Assembly: GCF_009725165.1 (NCBI RefSeq)
Contig: NZ_WNZW01000004.1
Location: 1-64,000, forward strand
DNA length: 64,000 bases
Reading direction: 5' to 3'
Source: Paenibacillus woosongensis
GTDB taxonomy: Bacteria > Bacillota > Bacilli > Paenibacillales > Paenibacillaceae
The notes beneath the pieces were generated by a model. It had not been told where the DNA came from. It did no database searches and saw only the letters and a list, made by a program, of their open reading frames with translations. Every line of letters starts with the position of its first letter. Position 1 is the stretch's first letter. Shown here one piece after another: positions 51,452 through 60,428 of this stretch. The position numbers and the translations under genes were made by a program.

Positions 51452-52333
51452 GTGGGCAAGCAATACAGAAGCACAAGCGAGAAAATATTCGACGCATTCA
51501 ACTACGTATTCCTTGCGCTATTCGGACTGCTGGCGATATTGCCCTTCATATTCGTCATCTCGGGTTCGTTCGCCACGGATGCCGAAATTACGAAACGCGC
51601 CGTATTCCTGATTCCCAAGACATTTTCGCTGGATGCGTATAAATTCATTTTTTCCACGGATACGATCATGCGCAGCATTGGCGTCTCGATCTATGTGACC
51701 GTCGTCGGTACGATCGTCAATCTGTTCTTTACGGTGACGATGGCTTACCCGATGGCCCGGCGCAATCTCATGGGGCGCAATTTGATATTGAACCTCGTTA
51801 TATTCACGATGCTGTTCGGCGGCGGGATGATCCCGACCTATCTGGTCATTCGCGAGCTCCATTTGCTGGACTCCTTGAATTCGCTTATTTTACCTGGGGC
51901 AATCAGCGCGTTTAATCTCATCATCGTCAAAAACTTCTTTCAGGAGCTGCCCCCGGGGCTGGAGGAAGCCGCCAAAATCGACGGCTGCAACGAGCTCAGC
52001 CTGCTGTGGAAAATCGTGCTTCCGCTCTCGAAGCCCGTGCTCGCCACCTTCACGCTGTTTTACGCGGTGGGACACTGGAACAATTTCTTCTCGGCCCTGC
52101 TCTACATCAATGATCCCAGCAAATGGCCCCTGCAGGTGATGCTGAGGCAAATCGTCATGCTGTCGCAATCGGCTGGCGATTTAAGCTCTATGGACCCTAC
52201 CTTCGTGCAGCCGCCGGAGCAGTCGATCAAAATGGCGGTCATCGTCGTCGGCACGATTCCGATTCTATGCGTATATCCGTTCCTGCAGAAGCATTTTGCC
52301 AAGGGAGTGCTCCTGGGCTCGATCAAGGGTTAA
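51452..52333 (+). CDS. ABC transporter permease, LplC/YtcP-type
   Basis: A 293-residue partner permease. Six helices; typical LplC phrases SGSFATDAEITKRAVFLIPK (about 31-50), GGGMIPTYLVIRELHLLDSL and the EAA loop LEEAAKIDGCNELSLLWKIV. GTG at 51452 has GGAGGAG upstream. Followed by the binding lipoprotein gene. Confidence 0.92.
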   Translation: MGKQYRSTSEKIFDAFNYVFLALFGLLAILPFIFVISGSFATDAEITKRAVFLIPKTFSLDAYKFIFSTDTIMRSIGVSIYVTVVGTIVNLFFTVTMAYPMARRNLMGRNLILNLVIFTMLFGGGMIPTYLVIRELHLLDSLNSLILPGAISAFNLIIVKNFFQELPPGLEEAAKIDGCNELSLLWKIVLPLSKPVLATFTLFYAVGHWNNFFSALLYINDPSKWPLQVMLRQIVMLSQSAGDLSSMDPTFVQPPEQSIKMAVIVVGTIPILCVYPFLQKHFAKGVLLGSIKG

Positions 52334-52427
52334 CTTCATCCGGCTCCTGGAAGCAGACTGTGGAGTCAGATGATTTTACCATATAAAATGAGTAAAGCTT
52401 ATGAACTTTAAGGGAGGTTATCAGTGA

Positions 52428-54029
52428 ATGAGCAGGCAAACAAGGATGGGAACAATGAAACGCTGGTTATCCGTATGGCTGGTTGCAGCCATAATAGCCG
52501 CGATCGCTGGCTGCGGAGGCGGCAGCCCTGGGGACACGGCGGCGGACCCCGCTTTGGCTGGCAATGGCAACGGGAATGAGGGGAAAGAACAGGCGGAGCA
52601 AGCCCCGCTTAATCTGACGATCATGCTGCCGATTTTCAAGACGAACTATCCGAAGGACGACGGGCCGGTGGTTGAGGAAATCGAGAAAAGAACAAACAGC
52701 AACATTCACTTCGAGTGGGTGCCGAACGCCTCCTATGCCGATAAGTTCAATATTACCCTTGCTTCCGGCAAGCTTCCCAGCATTATTTACGTCGGGGATG
52801 TGAAGGCGCCGAGCTTCGTCAGCGCTGCTAAATCCGGGGCGTTCTGGGAGGTCGGACCTTATTTGCAGCAGTTCCCGAACCTGAGCGGCGCCAATCCGGT
52901 CATTATGGAGAACTCCTCCATCGAGGGCAAGAACTACGGAATCTACCGGGGACGGGTGTTAGGCCGCAACGGGATTGCCTTCCGCAAGGATTGGCTCGAT
53001 AACGTCGGGCTGGAAACGCCGCAGACCGTGGATGATTTCTACAGTATGCTGAAGGCATTCAAGGAGCAGGATCCCGACAAGAACGGGCAGAACGACACGT
53101 ATGGCATGGTGCTCGTCAAATGGACGGGACAATGGGCCAGCGGCTTCGATACGATCAAGCTGTGGTTCGGCACGCCGAACAAGTGGGGCGTCGTGGATGG
53201 CAAGCTGGTGCCGGAGCATCAATATCCTGAATATGTGGAAGCGCTTAAATTTATGAAAAAATTATACGACGAAAAATTGATCAACTCCGATTTTGCCGTG
53301 ATGGACAGCGCAAAGTGGGTAGACCCGATCGTCAACAATAAAGCGGGCGTCATCGTCGACGTCGTAGACGTCGGCGCGCGCATCGACGACAAAATACACG
53401 CCGCCCTAGCCAAGGAAGGAAAAGATGAGCCGGATCGCCATTACATTGACGTCCTTGGCGGAGTGACGGGAGCTGATGGCAAGCTGCATACCCTGCCGAC
53501 ATCCGGCTTTGCGGGCATACTGGCAATCCCTAAATCGTCTGTGAAGACCGAGGAGGAGCTCATGCGGGTGCTCGGATTCCTGGATCAGCTGAATGAGCCG
53601 GAAATGCAGACGCTGCTTAACTTCGGCCTCGAAGGCATTCACTACAATCCGGTTGGCGAATTCGTGGAACCGATCAAGGATACCGTGAAGCTGGAATCTG
53701 AGGTAGAAGGCTTAAATCAAATGCTCGGCTTCATTCCGGAGGACCGCGCCAAGAAGGTCAAGCAGACGCCGCTGCGCATTAAGCAGACCGAGGTGCAGAA
53801 GGCCAATGAGGAATTTATCGTAACGAACCCTGCCGAGTCGTTTATCTCTACCGTTTATTCGCAAAAGGGCCAGCAGCTTGATAATATTATCAACGACGCG
53901 CGCATCAAATTCATCGTAGGACAGATCGATGAAGCAGGACTAATGTCCGCATTCGACGTATGGAGAAAAACCGGAGGAGACGATCTGGTTAAAGAGATGA
54001 ACGACCTGTACAGTCAGGTGAAACCCTAG
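52428..54029 (+). CDS. Oligosaccharide-binding lipoprotein (LplA-like)
   Basis: A 533-residue extracellular solute-binding protein. The signal peptide ends AIAGC (C29), followed by a Gly/Asn-rich linker (about 30-60), then the binding domain (LTIMLPIFKTNYPKDDGPVV; DPDKNGQNDTYGM near 215, a Ca-binding-like loop typical of LplA proteins). The size and loop fit LplA rather than the shorter family 1 proteins elsewhere in the window. An alternative start at the Met of MKRWLSVW (52455) is possible. Probable ligand: rhamnogalacturonan oligosaccharides. Confidence 0.9.
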   Translation: MSRQTRMGTMKRWLSVWLVAAIIAAIAGCGGGSPGDTAADPALAGNGNGNEGKEQAEQAPLNLTIMLPIFKTNYPKDDGPVVEEIEKRTNSNIHFEWVPNASYADKFNITLASGKLPSIIYVGDVKAPSFVSAAKSGAFWEVGPYLQQFPNLSGANPVIMENSSIEGKNYGIYRGRVLGRNGIAFRKDWLDNVGLETPQTVDDFYSMLKAFKEQDPDKNGQNDTYGMVLVKWTGQWASGFDTIKLWFGTPNKWGVVDGKLVPEHQYPEYVEALKFMKKLYDEKLINSDFAVMDSAKWVDPIVNNKAGVIVDVVDVGARIDDKIHAALAKEGKDEPDRHYIDVLGGVTGADGKLHTLPTSGFAGILAIPKSSVKTEEELMRVLGFLDQLNEPEMQTLLNFGLEGIHYNPVGEFVEPIKDTVKLESEVEGLNQMLGFIPEDRAKKVKQTPLRIKQTEVQKANEEFIVTNPAESFISTVYSQKGQQLDNIINDARIKFIVGQIDEAGLMSAFDVWRKTGGDDLVKEMNDLYSQVKP

Positions 54030-54162
54030 GGTAAAGGGGAGCCGTATGGCGATATTAGCTGCCGCGCGAAATCATATATACTGATTTGCGCGGGCAGCTT
54101 CTTTGCCTTAAACAGCGATAAGCCGATTGCCCCATTTTATGTAAACGGGCTTGTAATTTGTT

Positions 54163-54177
54163 ATGAATGCGTTTACA
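54163..54177 (+). promoter_or_regulatory. cre-like site upstream of the membrane AraC regulator
   Basis: ATGAATGCGTTTACA matches the cre consensus with one mismatch and is nearly identical to the site at 33851-33865. It would put the regulator of the pectin locus under carbon catabolite control. Confidence 0.5.
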
Positions 54178-54210
54178 TTTTGTATATATCTTGAATCGGT
54201 TGGTGAGGAG

Positions 54211-56553
54211 ATGAATACGGGAACTTTGGCAAGATGGTCGCATGCCATAGGAGCTTCTGGCTGCAAGGGCAAATACTATCGCAACAATTTAATTATGATG
54301 CTGGTCGTCTCGGCGATTCCCGGCATCATTACCGGCATGATCATCTATGGACTGGTAGGAGGTCGTCTCGAGAGCGAGCTGCTGCAAATGCATCATCAGC
54401 AAATCGCGCAGCGGGCCCGGAACATCGATGAACAGCTGTCCAATCTGGAACTGATGCTCTCGCATTGGGCATTCGATCCCCAATTCGACTACAGCTTAAA
54501 CGGGCGCGATTTCAAACGCGATTTCGAGCGGGCAAGGGACATCACGAAGACGCTCGTTGTGATGCAGGGCTCGAATACGATGGTGAAGCAGGTCGAGCTC
54601 TACTTGGCCGGGCAGGAGCCGGTGCCGCTGCTGTTCAACCCCGAGTATGGCGAAATCCAATCCACTGCGGTGTCAGGATTATATGACAAGCTGATTGACA
54701 CGAATAGAAGCACGTACTGGACGGAATGGGCCTTTGATCCGAACAGGCCGGAGGCGAAGGAGCTTACGCTGGTGCATCACATTCCGGGCGGCAGCCAGCA
54801 GCCCTTCGGGGCGCTGCTCATTCGGATGGATTCCCAGAAGGTGGGGAATATGCTGAAGACGATGACCCCGTATAACGCGGGAGAGACGTTCCTTGTGCAG
54901 AACACGGGGGAATTGTTTGCTTCCGCGGGCGGCAGCAGCTCGAACTCGCCTTTCGTCACCGAGCTGCGCTCGAAGATCAAGGAGCGGGGACCAGCCCAGA
55001 ACTCTTCCTTCTTCTTTGAATGGGACGGGGCCACCTATACGGTTACCTACGGGGAGTTCTCGCGGATTGCCACGGAGTGGACCTACGTGTCCGCCTCGCC
55101 GATCACGAGTATTACCTCTCCCGTGATATTCATTTCCAAGCTGATTCTGATCGTTAGCTTCAGCGCTTTGCTGCTGGCGGCTGTGCTCTCCTGGATCGCC
55201 TCGAGGCGGATGTATTCGCCAATTAGGCGGCTGTTCAAGATGCTTCTGCCGGATGACATCAGGGCAGAGGGCAAGGAGGACGAATTCGCGCTCATCGAGC
55301 GGCAGTGGCAAAGCCTGCACTGGAAGAGCCATGATTTGCAGCGCAAGCTGGCGGAGCAGCTGCCCCATGTCAAGGAGAGCTTCTTGAACCAGCTGCTGCA
55401 AGGGCATTTATACGCTTATTCCGAGCAGGATTTGCGCCGCCGGATGGAGCGGTTCAGGTGGGACGTCGAGCATAAGCATTTTATCGTCATATACGTCCAG
55501 CTGACGGGGATAACCAGCCTGGAGGGAAAGTTCAGAAGCGGTGACGAAGGGCTCGTATCCTATGCGGCTGCCAACATCATCGGCGAGCTGGCCATGCAGC
55601 GCTTCAGCCAAGCCGATACGATTCATTTTCACGATTTGACGGCGGGGATTCTGCTTGTCTTGCCGGAGGACGGATCAGCCGATCCCGAGGTGTCCAGCTA
55701 CAGTGAGGAGCTGGCGCGTACGATTAACGTGATATTGAAAATGCGGGTGACGCTAGCCTACAGCGCTCCCGTCTCGAGTGTTTCCGATATCCCGCTTGCA
55801 TTCGAAGAAGTGAAGCAGGCGGCCAGCTACCGCCCCTTCAGCAACGAGAATCAGATCATCGACATGGAGCGGCTGGAGCAGGAAGGGACGGATGAGGCCG
55901 AGCCGACCTATTCTTTCACTCTGGAACGGGAGCTGATCCAGGCCATGCGCACAGGGCAGGAGGAGGATGCATACCGCCTGCTGGCTGAATTTCTGGAGGC
56001 GCTCCGGGCCAAAGGGGCGAAGGCAATTGATGTACAGCAGGGAATGCTGCATCTGCTCGGCCATGTCCAGCATGCGATCATGCAGTCGGGCATCGACCCG
56101 AAGCGGCTGTTCATGGGCGTAAATTTGTACGAGGCGCTGTCGCAAATCCGCGAGCCGGAGCTGATGCTGATCTGGTTCAAGGAGAAGGTAGTGGCTCCTT
56201 ATTTGAAAGAGCTCTGCCAGCGCTCCAACGCCGAAGTAAAAATGATGATCGAGCAGGCGATGATCTATTTGCAGCAAAATTATATGAAGGATGTGTCGCT
56301 GGACAGCTGTGCGGATGAGATCGGCACGAATTCTTTTTTTCTTAGCAAATCATTCAAGCAGGTAACGGGTAATAATTTCATTGATTACTTAACAAGTCTC
56401 CGCATGGATAAAGCGAAGGAGCTGCTGCGCGAATCCAAATTGCGAATAAGCGAGGTCGCCGAGCAGGTGGGATACCAGCATAGCTATTTCAACCGTATCT
56501 TCAAAAAGCTGGAGGGGATGACGCCAACGCATTACCGGGAACTTAGCAAGTAA
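54211..56553 (+). CDS. Membrane-bound AraC-family regulator (YesS-like)
   Basis: A 780-residue one-component regulator. Helix 1 (about 28-50, NLIMMLVVSAIPGIITGMIIYG), an extracellular sensor of about 270 residues, helix 2 (about 315-338), a cytoplasmic linker, then a C-terminal AraC double helix-turn-helix (about 680-778: VSLDSCADEIGTNSFFLSKS, ISEVAEQVGYQHSYFNRIFK). YesS of B. subtilis has this layout and activates the rhamnogalacturonan genes, so it is the best candidate to bind the shared box at 50364 and 56746. Start: ATG 54211 with GGTGAGG just upstream; the in-frame ATG at 54163 overlaps a cre-like site, so it is less likely. Confidence 0.9.
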   Translation: MNTGTLARWSHAIGASGCKGKYYRNNLIMMLVVSAIPGIITGMIIYGLVGGRLESELLQMHHQQIAQRARNIDEQLSNLELMLSHWAFDPQFDYSLNGRDFKRDFERARDITKTLVVMQGSNTMVKQVELYLAGQEPVPLLFNPEYGEIQSTAVSGLYDKLIDTNRSTYWTEWAFDPNRPEAKELTLVHHIPGGSQQPFGALLIRMDSQKVGNMLKTMTPYNAGETFLVQNTGELFASAGGSSSNSPFVTELRSKIKERGPAQNSSFFFEWDGATYTVTYGEFSRIATEWTYVSASPITSITSPVIFISKLILIVSFSALLLAAVLSWIASRRMYSPIRRLFKMLLPDDIRAEGKEDEFALIERQWQSLHWKSHDLQRKLAEQLPHVKESFLNQLLQGHLYAYSEQDLRRRMERFRWDVEHKHFIVIYVQLTGITSLEGKFRSGDEGLVSYAAANIIGELAMQRFSQADTIHFHDLTAGILLVLPEDGSADPEVSSYSEELARTINVILKMRVTLAYSAPVSSVSDIPLAFEEVKQAASYRPFSNENQIIDMERLEQEGTDEAEPTYSFTLERELIQAMRTGQEEDAYRLLAEFLEALRAKGAKAIDVQQGMLHLLGHVQHAIMQSGIDPKRLFMGVNLYEALSQIREPELMLIWFKEKVVAPYLKELCQRSNAEVKMMIEQAMIYLQQNYMKDVSLDSCADEIGTNSFFLSKSFKQVTGNNFIDYLTSLRMDKAKELLRESKLRISEVAEQVGYQHSYFNRIFKKLEGMTPTHYRELSK

Positions 56554-56745
56554 AGCGGATTGCTCTAGCGACAGGACATTTGAAGCAGCATGGGATCAAT
56601 GAGGCAGCATATGATGAACAAGGGCCAATCTCCTCGGGATGGGCTCTTTTTTTGTGGTGTTGCGAGGAAAATCTTAAGTCTGCAATAAAGTCCAAACTGG
56701 CTGAAAATATGCAAATCGGCCTGTTCGGCCGCTGTTTTCCTTGGT

Positions 56746-56787
56746 CAAGAAAGTCTCATTGCCGGTAAATGCCCGCATGCCTACAAT
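56746..56787 (+). promoter_or_regulatory. Activator box and promoter of the YetA-like operon
   Basis: CAAGAAAGTCT (56746-56756), -35 TTGCCG (56759-56764), 17-bp spacer, -10 TACAAT (56782-56787). Identical layout to 50364-50405. It supports the GTG start at 56822 for the next gene. Confidence 0.72.
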
Positions 56788-56821
56788 GGGGATAGCATTG
56801 GGAGGAAGGAGAGGGTGGTCT

Positions 56822-59611
56822 GTGGCTGGACGGACAGCGGTCGGATTAAGGTGGTTGAAGCAATCCTCCATTCCTGCCGGATTGACTTGGGGGATACCCT
56901 GGGCAAAAGGAGTGCTGAAACGAGAAGAGCTGCCTGGACTTTACTTGAGGAATGGGGAAGAGGGATGGGCGGTGGAGGTGCGGAACAGCAAACCCTCTGA
57001 ACCTATAGGCGAGGGGAGTGCCGGAATTGCCGTTTCGTCGGATCGCACTGCAGTTGCTGAAGGCGGCTCAGGCGCGAGAGCCGAAAGTTCGGGGAAATTT
57101 GTAAGCGCTGCAAATATCGGTGGTCATCCCGGTTACAACGCCGATCATGTTCATCATCTCCCGCTGCAAAGCTGGGCGGCGGCCTATTGGCCGGATGGGA
57201 GCGTGAAGTGGACGACGCATGCCGCCGTTACATCTTCAGGAGAAGCAGGGCCGGAATCAGGCGCTTGCGTTAACGTCGAAGAGACGGAGGATGCTTTCAT
57301 TGTCGATACGGGTGCCATCGTCTGTACGGTGAATAAGCAGGGGCGGGGATTGATCCGCAGTATGGTTCAGTCGCAGTCGGGAGCCGTCGTATGCAGCGGC
57401 GGGGAACTCGTATGCATCCGCGAAGAGGCGAGCTTGGTATCCGGTGCGCGAACCTTGAAGGAAGAGCGGTTTACTGGCAGCACGCTGCGGGCAGCGGTGG
57501 AGCAGCACGGGCCGGTGCGCGCTGTGGTGAAACTGGACGGAAGACATCTCTCCGAGGCAGCGGGGACAAGGCAATGGCTGCCGTATACGATCCGATTGTA
57601 TTTTTACGCCGGATTAGCATCGATCCGTATGGTGCATACCTTCTTTTACGATGGCAATCCACACCAGGATTTCGTGAAGGGGCTGGGCATTTCCTTTGCG
57701 GTGCCGCTGCGGGGGCCATTGTACAACCGGCATGTCAGGTTTGCCGGGGAAAGCGGCATATTCAGCGAATCGCCGAAGCCCCTGCATACCCGCCGTACGA
57801 AGGGAAGGTATAAGGAGCTGTACATCACCCAGACAGATGGCGGCGCCGTGCAGTTTGATCCGGAAGAGGACGCCTATTTCCTTCGCTTATTGGATGATTC
57901 GGCCGCCTGGGACAGCTACAAGCTTGTGCAGGACAGCCCGGAGCATTATCGGATTTCCAAGCGTACGGCGGAAGGGTGCAGCTGGGTCAAGGTAACGGAG
58001 GGGGAACAGGCCGGAGGGCTCGGTTATGTTGGCGGCGAAGGCGGCGGGTTTGCGGCCGGGCTGAAGGACTTCTGGCAGAAGTCTCCCTCAGGCATGGAAA
58101 TTCATGCAGCGACTGAGAATGAGGCCAGGTTCATCGTATGGCTCTGGTCGCCTGATGCGGAGGCGATGGATCTCAGGCATTACGATACGAAGACCCATGT
58201 GGAATCGGCTTATGAGGGCGCCGAGGAGCTGCGGGCAACGCCTTACGGGATCGCGAACACGAGCGAGCTGATGATTTGGGGCACGGAGGGAACGCCGGAT
58301 TTGACTCAGCTTAGGAGCATGGCGGAGGAGACGGCTGCTCCCGCCCGGCTTGTCTGTGAGCCGGCCTATTATTATGAAGCGGACGCATTCGGCATTTGGA
58401 GCCTGCCCGACCGAAGCACGCCTGCGAAAGCTTATTTGGAGGATCGGCTGGATGGCATTATCGCCTTCTACCAGGCCGAGGTGGAGCAGCGGAAGTGGTA
58501 CGGCTTCTGGGATTATGGCGATTTTATGCATAGCTATGACCCGGTTAGGCATGTATGGAACTATGACATGGGCGGCTGCGCATGGCAAAATACGGAGCTT
58601 GCCCCGAACATATGGCTCTGGCTGATGTTCCTCCGCTCTGGGCGGGCCGACATATTCCGCATGGCTGAAGCGATGACCCGGCATACGAGTGAGGTCGACG
58701 TCTATCATTTCGGTGAATACGCGGGACTTGGCTCGCGGCATAATGTGATGCACTGGGGCTGCGGCTGCAAGGAAGCCCGGATTGCGATGGCTGGCCTGCA
58801 TCGCTATTACTATTATTTGACCGGTGACGAGCGAATCGGAGACATTCTGGACGAGGTGAGGGATGCCGATTATTCCACAGTTACGTTAGATCCGATGAGG
58901 GCCTATTTTCCAAAGGATGAACATCCAACGCATATTCGGGTCGGGCCAGACTGGGCGGCATTCTGCTCCAATTGGATGACCCGCTGGGAACGCTTTGAGG
59001 ACACCGCATACCGGGATAAAATTGTGACGGGCCTGAACTGTATCAAAGCTGCTAATTTCCGGCTTATCTCGGGTCCGACTTATGGATATGATCCGAAATC
59101 CGGAGTGCTGACGAGTATGGGGGATGACAACTGGGGGCGTCATTTGGCGATATGCATGGGCGGGCCGCAAATTTGGTTCGAGCTGGCGGAGATGCTTGAG
59201 GATCCCGAATGGGAGGATATGCTGGCCGAGTTCGGCGTGTTCTACAACTTGCCCGATGAGCAGAAGCTCGCGCTGACAAATGGAGCGATTGGCCGCAATA
59301 AGCTGAGATTCGAGCACCCGGTGCTCAGCGTGGCAATTGCCGCCTATGGCGCTTATTACCGCCAGGATGCTGGGGCAGCGGCCCAGTGCTGGGCGATTCT
59401 GCTTGGCAACAGCTTTGCACGTATCCGCCTGCAGGAGGAGGCAGTGCCTGTTACTCATATGGACGGCCTGCTGGAGATTGATTGGATAAATACAAACGAG
59501 GCTTCGCAATGGTCTATCAATACGATTATCAGTTTAGAACTGATCGCCGACAAATTGCCGTCACACATGCCGGGGCTAGAGGCAGAGAATGAGGGGCAGA
59601 GACAAACATAG
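56822..59611 (+). CDS. Exo-rhamnogalacturonan lyase family protein (YetA/PcRGLX-like)
   Basis: A 929-residue cytoplasmic protein of the PcRGLX/YetA-like family (polysaccharide lyase family 26 relatives). GLTWGIPWAKGVLKREELPG opens the first domain and LQSWAAAYWPDGSVKWTTHA continues it; the all-helical barrel holds WYGFWDYGDFMHSYDP and HYGEYAGLGSRHN-like HFGEYAGLGSRHNVMHW. Between ELPGLYL and LPLQSW, about residues 40-110, lies a Gly/Ser/Ala-rich insertion that looks unlike the family. GTG at 56822 follows AAGGAGAGG. First gene of an operon with YesU-like, deacetylase-like, propeller and GH105-like genes. Confidence 0.83.
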   Translation: MAGRTAVGLRWLKQSSIPAGLTWGIPWAKGVLKREELPGLYLRNGEEGWAVEVRNSKPSEPIGEGSAGIAVSSDRTAVAEGGSGARAESSGKFVSAANIGGHPGYNADHVHHLPLQSWAAAYWPDGSVKWTTHAAVTSSGEAGPESGACVNVEETEDAFIVDTGAIVCTVNKQGRGLIRSMVQSQSGAVVCSGGELVCIREEASLVSGARTLKEERFTGSTLRAAVEQHGPVRAVVKLDGRHLSEAAGTRQWLPYTIRLYFYAGLASIRMVHTFFYDGNPHQDFVKGLGISFAVPLRGPLYNRHVRFAGESGIFSESPKPLHTRRTKGRYKELYITQTDGGAVQFDPEEDAYFLRLLDDSAAWDSYKLVQDSPEHYRISKRTAEGCSWVKVTEGEQAGGLGYVGGEGGGFAAGLKDFWQKSPSGMEIHAATENEARFIVWLWSPDAEAMDLRHYDTKTHVESAYEGAEELRATPYGIANTSELMIWGTEGTPDLTQLRSMAEETAAPARLVCEPAYYYEADAFGIWSLPDRSTPAKAYLEDRLDGIIAFYQAEVEQRKWYGFWDYGDFMHSYDPVRHVWNYDMGGCAWQNTELAPNIWLWLMFLRSGRADIFRMAEAMTRHTSEVDVYHFGEYAGLGSRHNVMHWGCGCKEARIAMAGLHRYYYYLTGDERIGDILDEVRDADYSTVTLDPMRAYFPKDEHPTHIRVGPDWAAFCSNWMTRWERFEDTAYRDKIVTGLNCIKAANFRLISGPTYGYDPKSGVLTSMGDDNWGRHLAICMGGPQIWFELAEMLEDPEWEDMLAEFGVFYNLPDEQKLALTNGAIGRNKLRFEHPVLSVAIAAYGAYYRQDAGAAAQCWAILLGNSFARIRLQEEAVPVTHMDGLLEIDWINTNEASQWSINTIISLELIADKLPSHMPGLEAENEGQRQT

Positions 59612-59711
59612 AAATAGGAGTACAAGCAGCAGAAGGAGCTGAAGCAGGCATAGGCGCAGGTGCACAGTCAATCAGAGGAAAAATAGAAGCCGTGGCGGGG
59701 AGGCGGGTTTA

Positions 59712-60428
59712 GTGAATAGCAGCAGGAGCGGCTTGATTCCGCAGCAGTGGGAGCTGCTGTACTCCAATCCGCTGAATTCTGCAGAGGATGTGGCGGAATT
59801 TCGAATGGAAGGGGAGGGAGAAGTCACATTTCCTAGAGGATGGATGCGTCTGGAGAGCACCCGCAGCGCGGCCGAGGGTCAGAAGGCTAATATAGTATTT
59901 TGGTGTCCAGAGGAGCTGCCCGCGGATGTCGCCATTTCCTGGCGTTTTCGGCCGATCCGGGAACCTGGGCTGGCTATATTGTTTTTCAGCGCCAAGGGAG
60001 CGGATGGGCAGGATTTATTCGATCCGACGCTGCCGCGCCGCACGGGCGAATACGAGCAGTACCATCATGGACGGATAAACGCTTTTCATATCTCATATTT
60101 TCGCCGCATGTGGGCGGAGGAACGGCAGTTTCATACTTGCAATTTAAGAAAGAGCTATGGTTTTCATATGGTGGCCCAGGGTGCTGATCCTTTGCCGGGA
60201 GTGCTCGATGCCGCTGATTATTATCACCTGCTGGTTGTAAAAAAGGGTTCATTGATCACGTTCGCCATCAATGATCTGCAAGTGCTGTCCTGGAAGGACG
60301 ACGGTGCGGCTTATGGGCCGCTGCTTGGCGGAGGGAAGCTGGGCTTCCGGCAGATGGCGCCGTTGATCGCGGAGTATGCCGAGCTCAGCGTATACGGGGC
60401 TCCGGCCGAGAAAGGAGGCAGTCAATAA
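59712..60428 (+). CDS. yesU: DUF1961 family protein (YesU-like)
   Basis: A 238-residue cytoplasmic beta-sandwich protein of the DUF1961 family, found as YesU in the B. subtilis rhamnogalacturonan cluster. Phrases: WELLYSNPLNSAEDVAEFRMEG at 13-34, GRINAFHISYFRRMW near 119-133 and ADYYHLLVVKKG near 167-178. The fold is concanavalin-like; the activity is unknown. GTG start at 59712. It overlaps the next gene by one base (ATAATGA). Confidence 0.82.
   Translation: MNSSRSGLIPQQWELLYSNPLNSAEDVAEFRMEGEGEVTFPRGWMRLESTRSAAEGQKANIVFWCPEELPADVAISWRFRPIREPGLAILFFSAKGADGQDLFDPTLPRRTGEYEQYHHGRINAFHISYFRRMWAEERQFHTCNLRKSYGFHMVAQGADPLPGVLDAADYYHLLVVKKGSLITFAINDLQVLSWKDDGAAYGPLLGGGKLGFRQMAPLIAEYAELSVYGAPAEKGGSQ

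Noticed and set aside
56741..56821. TTG start at 56741 for the YetA-like protein
   Set aside because: It overlaps the activator box and promoter; the GTG at 56822 has a good ribosome site.
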